Shown: positions 7,809 through 14,841 of the stretch, piece by piece | How positions within the stretch are numbered: the stretch's first letter is position 1 | Layout of the letters: every line of letters starts with the position of its first letter | Source of the DNA: a bacterium | GTDB taxonomy: Bacteria; Elusimicrobiota; Elusimicrobia; Elusimicrobiales; UBA9959 | Reading direction: 5' to 3' | Length of the DNA stretch: 46,338 bases | Assembly (NCBI GenBank): GCA_021811315.1 | Contig: JAJZPF010000019.1 | Span: 1 to 46,338 of the forward strand | Program-made: the position numbers and the translations under genes | Notes under the pieces: model-generated | The model's input: the letters and a program-made list of their open reading frames with translations, nothing else | What the model was told of the DNA's origin: nothing | Databases searched by the model: none

Positions 7809-9044
7809 TTATTCCACTAAATCGGCTATGGCCACGCGGCTGGTATGCTCGGTGCGGCCCCAGAAATCCGTGCCGCGCAGCACGCCGGCCACGAAGATCG
7901 GCAGGCGCAGCAGCCCGAGCAGCGGCTGCAGGAAATAAGCGGCCGCCAGGTCCGGCCTGGCGCGCTCTATCACCAGGGCGACCGCGGGGTAAAGCAAAAG
8001 CGGCACGATAGAGAGCGCCTTCATGGTATGCTCCATGCCCGGCAGGCGACCGTAAAGCCAGACAAGGAGGTTGAAAGAGTCCCGGGTATACCAAACCAGC
8101 CCGGCGGCCAGCGTCACTATCACGAACCGGTAGGTCTGCGAGCAGTAAAGAGCGCCCTCGAAAGCCCGGATATCGCCCAGGCGCAGCGCGCGGGAGAACA
8201 GCCCGGGCAGGTGACGGCGGGCGGTGTCGAGCGAGCCGCGCGTCCAGCGGATGGTGCGGCACATGTACTGGCTCAGCGTCTCGGGCTCCTCGTCGTAAAC
8301 GATCGCGTCCCGGGCCCAGGAGATGCGCACGCCGTGGCGGATCAGGCGCATCTGCATCTCCAGGTCCTCGGTCAGGCAGGTCTCGTCCCAGTGGTATTTC
8401 CGCGCTACCGCGGCGGTAAAGCACATCCCCTTGCCGTGCAGCGTGGCGGAAAGGCCCAGCGCCTGCTTGGGGAGCTGGAAGAACCTGTTGGTGATGTAAT
8501 GCCCGGAGGCGAGTATCTTGGAGAGCAGGCAGCCGGTATTCTTGGCCAGCTGCCGGCCCTGGACGGCCTCGGCCCCGGCGGCCAGGGAGGCGTTCATGGC
8601 TTCGAGGAAGCCGGGGTGCGCCAGCGAGTCGGCGTCGAAATAACAGAGCGCGTCGTAATCGGCCGCGGCCAGGATCTTTTCCGTCGCCCATTTCATCGCG
8701 CGGCCTTTGCCGGCTTTAAGCCCGGGGCCCGCGTGCTCAAGCACCTTAGCGCCGGCGTCCGCGGCCGCCCGCACCGTGCCGTCGGTGCAGTGGTCGGCCA
8801 CTACGTAGATATCGAAAAGTTCGCGGGGATATTTTATGCCGGCCAGGCTTTGCACGGCCAGCCCGACCACCCCTTCCTCGTTATGCGCGGGCAGCAGAAG
8901 CGCGAAGCGGCGCCGCTCCCCGGCCCTGGCTGGCTTTTCGCCGCGCCAAAAGCCGCGGAAGCTCAGGAAAAAATAAAAAAGGCCGGTGGCGAACAGGAAG
9001 ACCTGCGCCAGGTTGGAGATCGTTACCAGGATCAATTTCTGCAT
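7809..9044 (-). CDS. Processive family 2 membrane glycosyltransferase
   Basis: A 411-residue inner-membrane GT2 enzyme. An N-terminal membrane helix (residues about 5-30) precedes a GT-A domain. Visible motifs are LLLPAHNEE (nucleotide-binding start), VVADHCTDGT, the FDADS metal-binding motif, LTEDLEMQMRL and QYMCRTIRW. The last two are the TED and QxxRW motifs of cellulose/hyaluronan/poly-GlcNAc synthase-like enzymes. Three or four C-terminal hydrophobic segments follow (about residues 290-400). It probably extends or secretes a surface polysaccharide or glycolipid from a UDP- or GDP-sugar. No synthase partner (PgaA/B or BcsB type) is nearby, so the sugar is unknown. AGGA precedes the start. 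The secreted basic protein follows after 16 bases. Confidence 0.85.
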   Translation of the reverse strand: MQKLILVTISNLAQVFLFATGLFYFFLSFRGFWRGEKPARAGERRRFALLLPAHNEEGVVGLAVQSLAGIKYPRELFDIYVVADHCTDGTVRAAADAGAKVLEHAGPGLKAGKGRAMKWATEKILAAADYDALCYFDADSLAHPGFLEAMNASLAAGAEAVQGRQLAKNTGCLLSKILASGHYITNRFFQLPKQALGLSATLHGKGMCFTAAVARKYHWDETCLTEDLEMQMRLIRHGVRISWARDAIVYDEEPETLSQYMCRTIRWTRGSLDTARRHLPGLFSRALRLGDIRAFEGALYCSQTYRFVIVTLAAGLVWYTRDSFNLLVWLYGRLPGMEHTMKALSIVPLLLYPAVALVIERARPDLAAAYFLQPLLGLLRLPIFVAGVLRGTDFWGRTEHTSRVAIADLVE

Positions 9045-9149
9045 AGCAATCCTGCCGGCGCGAAAAGACGCCGGCTATGGATATCGTTAATAATACAAAA
9101 TGACCGCCTCTATAGCAATAAAACGGATCGGCGGGCCCCGCCCCCGCTG

Positions 9150-9178
9150 TTGACTAAAGCGCTTTTCAGTGTTATATT
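9150..9178 (+). promoter_or_regulatory. Promoter abutting the start of the NP-repeat gene
   Basis: A close sigma-70-type match: -35 TTGACT (9150-9155), 17-base spacer, -10 TATATT (9173-9178). Only six bases separate the -10 from the ATG at 9185, so transcription would begin at or next to the start codon. There is no ribosome-binding site. This predicts a leaderless mRNA, or use of a later internal start. Confidence 0.55.
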
Positions 9179-9184
9179 ATAGTC

Positions 9185-10087
9185 ATGGAAGAGAGAAAGA
9201 GGTCCGGTTGGAAGATCTGGGTTTACATGAGCCCGATCTATATCGTGCTGGGCGTGATGCTTTACCGGTGGAACGCGAAAATAAACTCCAGCGACGTCGG
9301 CCTTTCGAAAGAGGAATACAACGCTTTCAACGCCTCCGAGGGAGAAATTAAAAAGCACAACGACGACGGCTATAACCCCGGGCTAAACGACAGCGGCTAC
9401 ACCGTGCGCTACCGCTCCGGCGACGAAGACGAATCCTCCGGCCGGGCCGGAGGCGGCCAGGACCGGCAGCCCGCGGGCCGGGCCGGGAGGGCGGAGGACG
9501 GGCGCCAGGCGCAGGAGAAAGGGAAGAACCAGGGGACCGAGGCGGCCGGCAACACCCAGGGGCACGCGAAGTCGGCCAACCAGGCCGCGCTGGAATCCAA
9601 CGATACCAGGGCCAAGGAAGCCATGGGGCTGGGCAACCAGAAAGGCTACCTTTCCTACGCCGTGGGCAAGGTCATGAACAACCCCAAGGCCGTCGGCGCG
9701 CTCCTTAACAACCAGTATATAGTCAACGGCTTTATGTCCAGGGGCACCGTGAAAGCCGCCACCGCCAGCCCGCAGGGACTAGCCAACTACCTTAGCGGGA
9801 GCGGCCCGGCCAATTTCATGAACAATCCTGTGGTCAAAGCCGCGATGAACAATCCCGCGATAGTCAGCGCCGTGGCCTCCAGCGGCATGATCTCCGCCCT
9901 GCTTAACACCCCGGCCGCCCAGGCGCTTATGAAAGATCCGCAGGCCCTGGGAGACCTGATCAATAACAATCCGCAGCTCCTGACCCTGGCCATGCAGAAC
10001 CCGCAGACCCTGAGCCTCCTGATGAGCAACCCCGAAGTCTCGGGCATGATCGGCAAATTCGACACCAGCAAAGTAAGAAAATTCTGA
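9185..10087 (+). CDS. Membrane-anchored Asn-Pro repeat protein (STI1/ubiquilin-like repeats)
   Basis: A 300-residue protein of unknown function. Residues about 9-28 form one membrane helix with a basic N-terminal flank, consistent with an anchor or uncleaved signal. Residues about 75-150 are low-complexity Gly/Gln/Arg/Glu. From about residue 165 to the end short units repeat: two helical turns with Asn-Pro or Asp-Pro at each boundary (MNNPKAVGALL, MNNPAIVSAV, MKDPQALGDLI, NNNPQLLTLAM, QNPQTLSLLM, SNPEVSGMI). This resembles the Met/Asn-Pro helices of STI1/ubiquilin chaperone-binding motifs, by eye only. The first ATG has no ribosome-binding site and lies six bases after a -10 box. Met15 is an alternative start. 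Confidence 0.65.
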   Translation: MEERKRSGWKIWVYMSPIYIVLGVMLYRWNAKINSSDVGLSKEEYNAFNASEGEIKKHNDDGYNPGLNDSGYTVRYRSGDEDESSGRAGGGQDRQPAGRAGRAEDGRQAQEKGKNQGTEAAGNTQGHAKSANQAALESNDTRAKEAMGLGNQKGYLSYAVGKVMNNPKAVGALLNNQYIVNGFMSRGTVKAATASPQGLANYLSGSGPANFMNNPVVKAAMNNPAIVSAVASSGMISALLNTPAAQALMKDPQALGDLINNNPQLLTLAMQNPQTLSLLMSNPEVSGMIGKFDTSKVRKF

Positions 10088-10177
10088 TCTTCCCCGCTTC
10101 CCGCCCCGCCGCCGGCTCCGCGAATTAATTATTACCGCTCATAATGCCTGGCGCTTCTTGCGGCGCCGCTAAAAGCC

Positions 10178-10207
10178 TTGACAATAATCAACCAAAAGTC
10201 CTATATT
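10178..10207 (+). promoter_or_regulatory. Promoter of the first subtilase gene
   Basis: -35 TTGACA (10178-10183), 18-base spacer, -10 TATATT (10202-10207). This is the strongest consensus promoter I see in the window. It is followed by a palindrome at 10211-10222 around the expected transcription start, and AGGAGGG before the ATG at 10258. Confidence 0.65.
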
Positions 10208-10210
10208 GGG

Positions 10211-10222
10211 TTTAGGCCTAAA
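10211..10222. promoter_or_regulatory. Palindrome at the expected transcription start (possible operator)
   Basis: TTTAGGCCTAAA is a perfect 12-base palindrome beginning four bases after the -10 box, where a repressor could block transcription. Its core TAGGCCTA also occurs at 46238-46245 in another non-coding stretch. No binding protein is known from the window. Confidence 0.35.
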
Positions 10223-10257
10223 GACCTATTCCACAAACATAAGCGGCAGGAGGGAAA

Positions 10258-11466
10258 ATGAAGAGAGCAACAGCGTTTCTTACCGTCGTACTGATGGCCT
10301 CGGCTATCGGCGCGCAGGCTTCTCAGAAGATAGTGAGCTTCGACCCCGCCTACAAAGGCGCGATAGACAAAAGCGTCGAGAGCGTGGGCGGAAAGATCTC
10401 CCGCAAATTCACCCTGATCAACTCCCTGGTGGCGACCTTCCCCGATAATCTGAAGGATTCCAGCATTTACTCGCTGAAAGGCGTTACCGACGTGGCCGAA
10501 GACAGCTATATCCGCTGGATAGAGGCCGCGCCTGCGTCCATGAACTCCGTCCCCCTCCCCTCCGTGGAAAGCGCCCTTAATATGATACGCACCGGCGAAG
10601 GCTGGGACGCCCCCGTCTTCTCCGAGATCCGGCCCGCCGTCGACCCCGCCGAAAAAGAAATTCCCTGGGGCGTAAAGCGCGTCAACGCCGCCGGCGCCTG
10701 GAACGCCACCGCCGGGCAGGGCGTTAAAGTAGCCATCGTCGACACCGGCATGGACTTTACCCACCCCGACCTGGCGGCCAACTACAAAGGCGGCTGGAAC
10801 GCCATCGTCTCTACCGCCTCTCCCATGGACGACCAGGGCCACGGCACTCATGTCTCCGGGACCATCGGCGCGGTCAGGGATTCTAACGGCGTCGTGGGCG
10901 TGGCCCCGAAAGCCGACCTTTACGCCGTGAAAGTTCTGGACAAGAACGGCTCGGGCCAGTATTCCTGGGTCGTGGCCGGCATAGAGTGGGCCGTGATGCA
11001 CGGGATGAACGTCATAAATATGAGCCTCGGCGGCGGCAGCGGGACCGAAGCGCTCAAGCAGATCATGATCAAGTCCAAAGAAATGGGCGTGGCCGTGGTC
11101 TGCGCGGCCGGCAACGATTCCGGACCGGTGAACTACCCGGCCAAGTACCCGGAAGCGATAGCTATTTCCGCCTCGGACTCGTCCGACAAGCTCGCCTATT
11201 TTTCTTCCCGCGGGCCCGAAGTAGTGGTGATCGCCCCCGGCGTGAACGTGTACTCCACCCGCAAGGGCGGCGGCTACACCACGATGTCCGGGACCTCCAT
11301 GGCCTGCCCCCACGCGGCCGGCCTGGCGGCGCTCGCCGTAGGCGCAGGAGCCAAGGGCTCCGACGAAGTAAGGGCGGCCCTGAAAGCGGCGGCCACCCCC
11401 CTCCCCGGCCTGAAACCCACCGACCAGGGCGCGGGCATGGTGGACGCGGCCAAGCTTGTGAAATAA
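10258..11466 (+). CDS. Secreted subtilisin-like serine protease (S8)
   Basis: A 402-residue secreted protease. A signal peptide (about residues 1-21, ending GAQA) is followed by an I9-type inhibitor propeptide (about 22-90) and the S8 catalytic domain (about 130-400). The catalytic residues are all present: D162 (VDTGMD), H195 (GHGTHVSG), oxyanion N286 (AAGND) and S347 (GTSMACPHAAG). The enzyme should be autoactivated outside the cytoplasm and act as a broad-specificity protease. It has its own strong promoter and a terminator at 11483-11515. The next gene encodes a second subtilase of the same layout, which suggests an old duplication. No C-terminal sorting domain is visible. Confidence 0.95.
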   Translation: MKRATAFLTVVLMASAIGAQASQKIVSFDPAYKGAIDKSVESVGGKISRKFTLINSLVATFPDNLKDSSIYSLKGVTDVAEDSYIRWIEAAPASMNSVPLPSVESALNMIRTGEGWDAPVFSEIRPAVDPAEKEIPWGVKRVNAAGAWNATAGQGVKVAIVDTGMDFTHPDLAANYKGGWNAIVSTASPMDDQGHGTHVSGTIGAVRDSNGVVGVAPKADLYAVKVLDKNGSGQYSWVVAGIEWAVMHGMNVINMSLGGGSGTEALKQIMIKSKEMGVAVVCAAGNDSGPVNYPAKYPEAIAISASDSSDKLAYFSSRGPEVVVIAPGVNVYSTRKGGGYTTMSGTSMACPHAAGLAALAVGAGAKGSDEVRAALKAAATPLPGLKPTDQGAGMVDAAKLVK

Positions 11467-11482
11467 ACTTAAGCCGCTCCTT

Positions 11483-11515
11483 AAAAACCCCGCGGCCGGA
11501 ACCGCGGGGTTTTTT
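11483..11515 (+). terminator. Rho-independent terminator after the first subtilase gene
   Basis: A 13-base perfect stem (arms 11483-11495 and 11502-11514, core CCCCGCGG / CCGCGGGG) with a six-base loop and a T-run at 11510-11515. It lies 16 bases after the stop codon. Confidence 0.9.
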
Positions 11516-11569
11516 ATTTGCTAAAATCAGGACTGCGGCCGTTTTCACCTTACGGGGGCGATTTTAACC

Positions 11570-12820
11570 ATGTTCAAGACCATACTGTTCCTGATCTCCG
11601 CGCTTCTATTCTGCGGCAGGGCTTTTGCCGCGCAGAAGATAGTAACCTTCGACGCCTCCGTAAGCCCGGCCGCCCAGGCGCGGATCATCGAGAGCCGCGG
11701 CGGGAGAGTAGTTAAGGAATTCGCTTTTATAAACGCCGTCCTGGCCGACTTCCCTGACAGCAGGAAAGCGGCGGAGATAAGCCGCGCGCCGGGCGTAGCG
11801 GCGGCCGAGGATGACGAGGAAATTAACTGGCTTAGTTCGGAAGAGTCGTCTTTTGACGAAGCCGCGGCGCTTTCGGCGCGCGACATCAGGGACGGCGTAC
11901 CGCAGCCGGTTCAGCCGCCCGCGGTTTCAACCCCGCCGGCCCCCGTAGCGCCTGTTTACTTTTCCACAGCCAACGCCGAAGGCAAAATAGACCACATGCC
12001 CTGGAGCGTCGCCAAACTGCAGGTTCCGCAGGTCTGGGCCCGCACAACTGGCAAGGGCGCCCGGGTGGCGGTGCTGGATAGCGGCGTCGACTGCACGCAC
12101 CCCGACCTGGCCCCGAATTGCGCCCCGGGCTACAATGTTTTCGCCCCGGGGACTGTTCCCGCAGACGACAAAGGCCACGGCACGCACGTGGCCGGGATAA
12201 TAGCCGGAGCTCATAACTGGTCCGGAATGGTCGGCATCGCGCCGGAAGCGACTATACTGCCCGTCAAAGTCCTCAACAGCAGCGGCACCGGGAAAGTTTC
12301 CCAGATAATAGAAGGCATCGGCTGGGCAGTGCAGCAAAAAGTGGACATAATCAATATGAGCCTGGGAGCCGCTAAAACCTCGGAGGCGCAGGGCAAGGCC
12401 GTGAAGGCGGCCAGGGCGGCCGGCATACTTGTGGTCTGCGCCGCCGGCAACGATGCCGGCCCGGTCAACTACCCGGCGGCTTTCGAGGACTCTGTGGCGG
12501 TTGCCGCGATGGATTACTCCAATAAGATAACGAGGTTTTCCTGCCGCGGTCCGGAGATAGATTTCATTGCACCGGGCGTCAGGATCTACTCGGCCGCTCC
12601 GGGAGGTTCATTCGCACTCATGCAGGGAACTTCACAGGCCGCGCCGCATATTTCGGGCCTTGCCGCGCTTGCGGTCAGCCTTGGCGTGAAAGGCCCGGAC
12701 GCGCTGAAAGCGGCGCTTACGAAAGCCTCTTACAATATCGGCCTGCCCCCGGAACAGCAGGGCGCGGGCGTACCCGTAGCCTCCATCCTGGTAAAGAATA
12801 TCCTCGCCGCTCAAAAGTAG
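11570..12820 (+). CDS. Secreted subtilisin-like serine protease (S8), second copy
   Basis: A 416-residue secreted protease with a signal peptide (residues about 1-20, ending AFA), an I9-like propeptide (about 22-88) starting with the same AQKIV(S/T)FD motif as its neighbour, a Pro-rich linker (about 110-128) and an S8 domain. The triad is D170 (LDSGVD), H203 (GHGTHVAG) and S355 (GTSQAAPHISG), with oxyanion N294. The linker is longer than in the upstream copy, and extra cysteines (C175, C184) could form a disulphide. A terminator lies between the two genes, so they are probably transcribed separately. The substrate cannot be told; scavenging or processing of surface proteins are possible roles. 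Confidence 0.95.
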   Translation: MFKTILFLISALLFCGRAFAAQKIVTFDASVSPAAQARIIESRGGRVVKEFAFINAVLADFPDSRKAAEISRAPGVAAAEDDEEINWLSSEESSFDEAAALSARDIRDGVPQPVQPPAVSTPPAPVAPVYFSTANAEGKIDHMPWSVAKLQVPQVWARTTGKGARVAVLDSGVDCTHPDLAPNCAPGYNVFAPGTVPADDKGHGTHVAGIIAGAHNWSGMVGIAPEATILPVKVLNSSGTGKVSQIIEGIGWAVQQKVDIINMSLGAAKTSEAQGKAVKAARAAGILVVCAAGNDAGPVNYPAAFEDSVAVAAMDYSNKITRFSCRGPEIDFIAPGVRIYSAAPGGSFALMQGTSQAAPHISGLAALAVSLGVKGPDALKAALTKASYNIGLPPEQQGAGVPVASILVKNILAAQK

Positions 12821-12839
12821 CTTGTTGTCCCCTTTATCA
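12821..12839. repeat. GGGGACA-type short repeat after subtilase stop
   Basis: CTTGTTGTCCCCTTTATCAT directly after the stop codon resembles the element overlapping the korB stop (17891-17912) with few changes. See the repeat family at 112-145 and 33795-33844. Confidence 0.3.
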
Positions 12840-12841
12840 TA

Positions 12842-12873
12842 AAAAGGCCCCGCGTTGATACGCGGGGCCTTTT
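12842..12873 (+). terminator. Rho-independent terminator after the second subtilase gene
   Basis: A 13-base perfect stem (12842-12854 with 12861-12873, core GGCCCCGCG / CGCGGGGCC), six-base loop TTGATA, and T-rich tails on both strands. It sits between convergent genes and may act in both directions. Confidence 0.9.
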
Positions 12874-12888
12874 CTTTTCCCTTCCCCT

Positions 12889-12926
12889 GATTCCCGACCC
12901 CCGACTCCCGATTATTGATTCTTGAT
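12889..12926. repeat. Degenerate ATTCCCGA-type tandem repeat
   Basis: About five degenerate copies of a unit close to GATTCCCGA lie directly against the stop codon of the Met/Gly-rich protein gene. The related sequence CTGATTCCCG followed by GATTCTCGA units occurs at 23055-23094. Confidence 0.45.
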
Positions 12927-13646
12927 TTACCAGCCGTAACCTTCGCCGGTCAGCTGCTCCAGGCGCTGCTCCACTATTTTCGTCTTGTTGACCTTGCGGC
13001 TCTCAAGGTTCTTCTTCAGGCTGGCGATCTCCGCGTCCATGCGCTTCACGCGCAGCTCCTGGGCCTTGGTCTTAAGGTCGAACAGTTCTGACAGTTTGCC
13101 CCGGAGGGTTTCTTTTATCGTTTTTTTGTCGGCGTCGCTGGATTTCTCGTACTTGAGCCCCAGCTCCTTGGTGTCGTATTCCAGGGACAGGGCGCGGACG
13201 GCGTCCTTCTCTATGCTCTCGTCCTGCTGCATCCTTGCCATCCCGAACAGCTTGCCCGACATCTGCATGATCATCTTATACTTGCCAGGGGCTATTTCCT
13301 TCAGGTCGCCGATCTTTTTGGCGAAGGCCGGGTCGTATTTCGTTATCATAGCCAGGATCTCGTCCTCCTGCATGAAGCCGGGGCCGCCGCCTTTGCCCTC
13401 GCGCATCATCATCTTCTTTCTGATCATCATCTTCTCTTGGCTCATCCCGCCCTCGCCCTTCATGCCGGGCCCCATCTGGCCGCGGCCCTGGCCCATGCCG
13501 GGCTGCATCCCGGGCCCGCCGCCGGGGCCGCCTTCGTTCATTTCAATTTCATCTTCGTCGCCGGGCCCCTCCTGCGCCAGCACTTTAAGCGCCGGACCGG
13601 AAACAAGAGCCATAACCGCCGCCCACAGAATGATCTTCTTATTCAT
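12927..13646 (-). CDS. Secreted Met/Gly-rich helical protein in the ECF sigma operon
   Basis: A 239-residue secreted protein when started at the ATG with GGAGG upstream (13646); a longer frame to 13676 overlaps the previous gene and lacks a site. Residues about 1-25 form a signal peptide (ending VLAQ). Residues about 38-95 are very rich in Gly, Met and Pro (GGPGMQPGMGQGRGQMGPGM, then MMIRKKMMM). The remaining 145 residues are charged helices, probably coiled coil (AEIASLKKNLESRK). Met-rich periplasmic segments can bind Cu(I), and Spy/CpxP-type proteins sit under envelope-stress sigma factors, so a metal- or envelope-stress role is possible. That is inference. It is the third gene after sigma and anti-sigma. 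Confidence 0.75.
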   Translation of the reverse strand: MNKKIILWAAVMALVSGPALKVLAQEGPGDEDEIEMNEGGPGGGPGMQPGMGQGRGQMGPGMKGEGGMSQEKMMIRKKMMMREGKGGGPGFMQEDEILAMITKYDPAFAKKIGDLKEIAPGKYKMIMQMSGKLFGMARMQQDESIEKDAVRALSLEYDTKELGLKYEKSSDADKKTIKETLRGKLSELFDLKTKAQELRVKRMDAEIASLKKNLESRKVNKTKIVEQRLEQLTGEGYGW

Positions 13647-13672
13647 ATATCCTCCGTTAATTTTACTCCCCG

Positions 13673-14155
13673 TCATCCTTCCGCGTTCATTCCCGCCCGC
13701 GCGCTTTCATCCTCAAGTTCGCTGTACTTATACTCCCAATCGCTGGAGACTGAAGCCATATCGGACTGCGCCTGGTAAACCGAATACTCTACCGAATCGA
13801 GGCCGGAGTCCACCCGGCTGTTCCAGGCCAGGTCGACCGGGGCGCGCCCGGAGAAGAAGAAGCCCGCCGCCATGAGCGAAGCCAGCGCGCCTGACAGCAG
13901 GGCCTCGCCCCAGCTGAAGGAAAAGCCGCGCCTGCCTGAAACGGCCGCGCGGGCCGCCGCCATCACGGCCGCCGTCACGGAGGCCGAAGGTTCCATGGCG
14001 CGCTCCGATAAGCGGCTTTCAGCGGCTTTAAGGGCGGCCAGCTCGCCGCGGCATACGGCGCAGACGGGCAGGTGTTTTTCAACGCCGGCTTTAAGGCCTT
14101 CCCCGGCCTCTCCGTAAAAATAAAGGATTAGTTTTTCTCCGTAGCCGCAGTTCAT
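13673..14155 (-). CDS. Zinc-finger-type transmembrane anti-sigma factor
   Basis: A 160-residue protein when started at MNCGYGEK (14155), which has GGAGCG upstream. The cytoplasmic N terminus carries the HxxxCxxC signature (KHLPVCAVC), as in ZAS-domain anti-sigma factors that grip ECF sigma factors. A membrane helix follows (ALLSGALASLMAAGFFF, about residues 88-106), then a short acidic periplasmic tail with many Ser/Asp/Glu. It lies 38 bases downstream of the ECF sigma gene and 26 upstream of the Met/Gly-rich secreted protein gene. Signal sensing through the tail or its proteolysis is typical of the family. Confidence 0.85.
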   Translation of the reverse strand: MNCGYGEKLILYFYGEAGEGLKAGVEKHLPVCAVCRGELAALKAAESRLSERAMEPSASVTAAVMAAARAAVSGRRGFSFSWGEALLSGALASLMAAGFFFSGRAPVDLAWNSRVDSGLDSVEYSVYQAQSDMASVSSDWEYKYSELEDESARAGMNAEG

Positions 14156-14193
14156 ATATCGCTCCTGTATGTACAACGCGCGGGACGCAGGTT

Positions 14194-14781
14194 TTATTGC
14201 AGGTCTTTTCCAAGGTTTTTGCGCAGCTGGGCGGCCGCCCTGCTCATGCGGGCCAGCACCGTGCCTATGGGGACCGCCAGCAGTTCGGCTATCTCTTTAA
14301 AAGACAGCTCCGAATAATGGCGCAGGAAAAAGACTTCCCTCTGGTCGGGCGAAAGCAGGGCCAGAGCGGCGTCCAGTTTTTCGGCCAGCGCCTTGTTGAC
14401 GGCGGCCGCCTCCGGGCCGGGCTCCGGCGAAGCCGTAAAATCGGCCGGCCCGGGAGTCAGCCCGTCCCCCTCCAGCGGGACCTCGCCGCGGGAGCTTTCC
14501 CGCCTGAAATAGTCCATCGCGGCGTTGCGGGCCACGGTGAAAAGCCAGGCCTTAAGCTTTTCCCTTTCACCGTAGGCCGACGGGTTTTTCACGAGCTTAA
14601 GAAAGACTTCCTGAAAAAGATCGTCGGCCGCGTCCGCCCTGCCGGTAAGCCGCAGCAGGTAGCCGTAAACCGCGGCCTTGTGGCGCTCCATCAGCAGCCC
14701 CAAAGCCTCGGCGTCCCCCCCTTTGAAGGCGGCGATAAGCTCTGGATCGGAAAGTTCTTCGGACATTAGACCTATGGTCAT
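14194..14781 (-). CDS. ECF-type RNA polymerase sigma factor
   Basis: A 195-residue sigma factor; a start at MSEELSD (14766) gives 190 and is equally possible, with AGG upstream. Region 2 covers about residues 27-95 (RADAADDLFQEVFLKLVKN, with KAWLFTVARNAAMDYFRR). Region 4 covers about 135-190 (LSPDQREVFFLRHYSELSFKEIAELL, with GTVLARMSRAAAQLRK). It has no region 1.1 or 3 and no C-terminal extension, consistent with an ECF factor. The anti-sigma and a Met/Gly-rich secreted protein follow in the same direction. A short spacer (14782-14841) separates it from the divergent TPR-SpoIID gene, so autoregulation and shared control are plausible. Confidence 0.92.
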   Translation of the reverse strand: MTIGLMSEELSDPELIAAFKGGDAEALGLLMERHKAAVYGYLLRLTGRADAADDLFQEVFLKLVKNPSAYGEREKLKAWLFTVARNAAMDYFRRESSRGEVPLEGDGLTPGPADFTASPEPGPEAAAVNKALAEKLDAALALLSPDQREVFFLRHYSELSFKEIAELLAVPIGTVLARMSRAAAQLRKNLGKDLQ

Positions 14782-14841
14782 GCCGTATCAAGAGCTATGC
14801 TCCACAGACGGCCTGTTATTAATTTTATACGATATTGAGTC

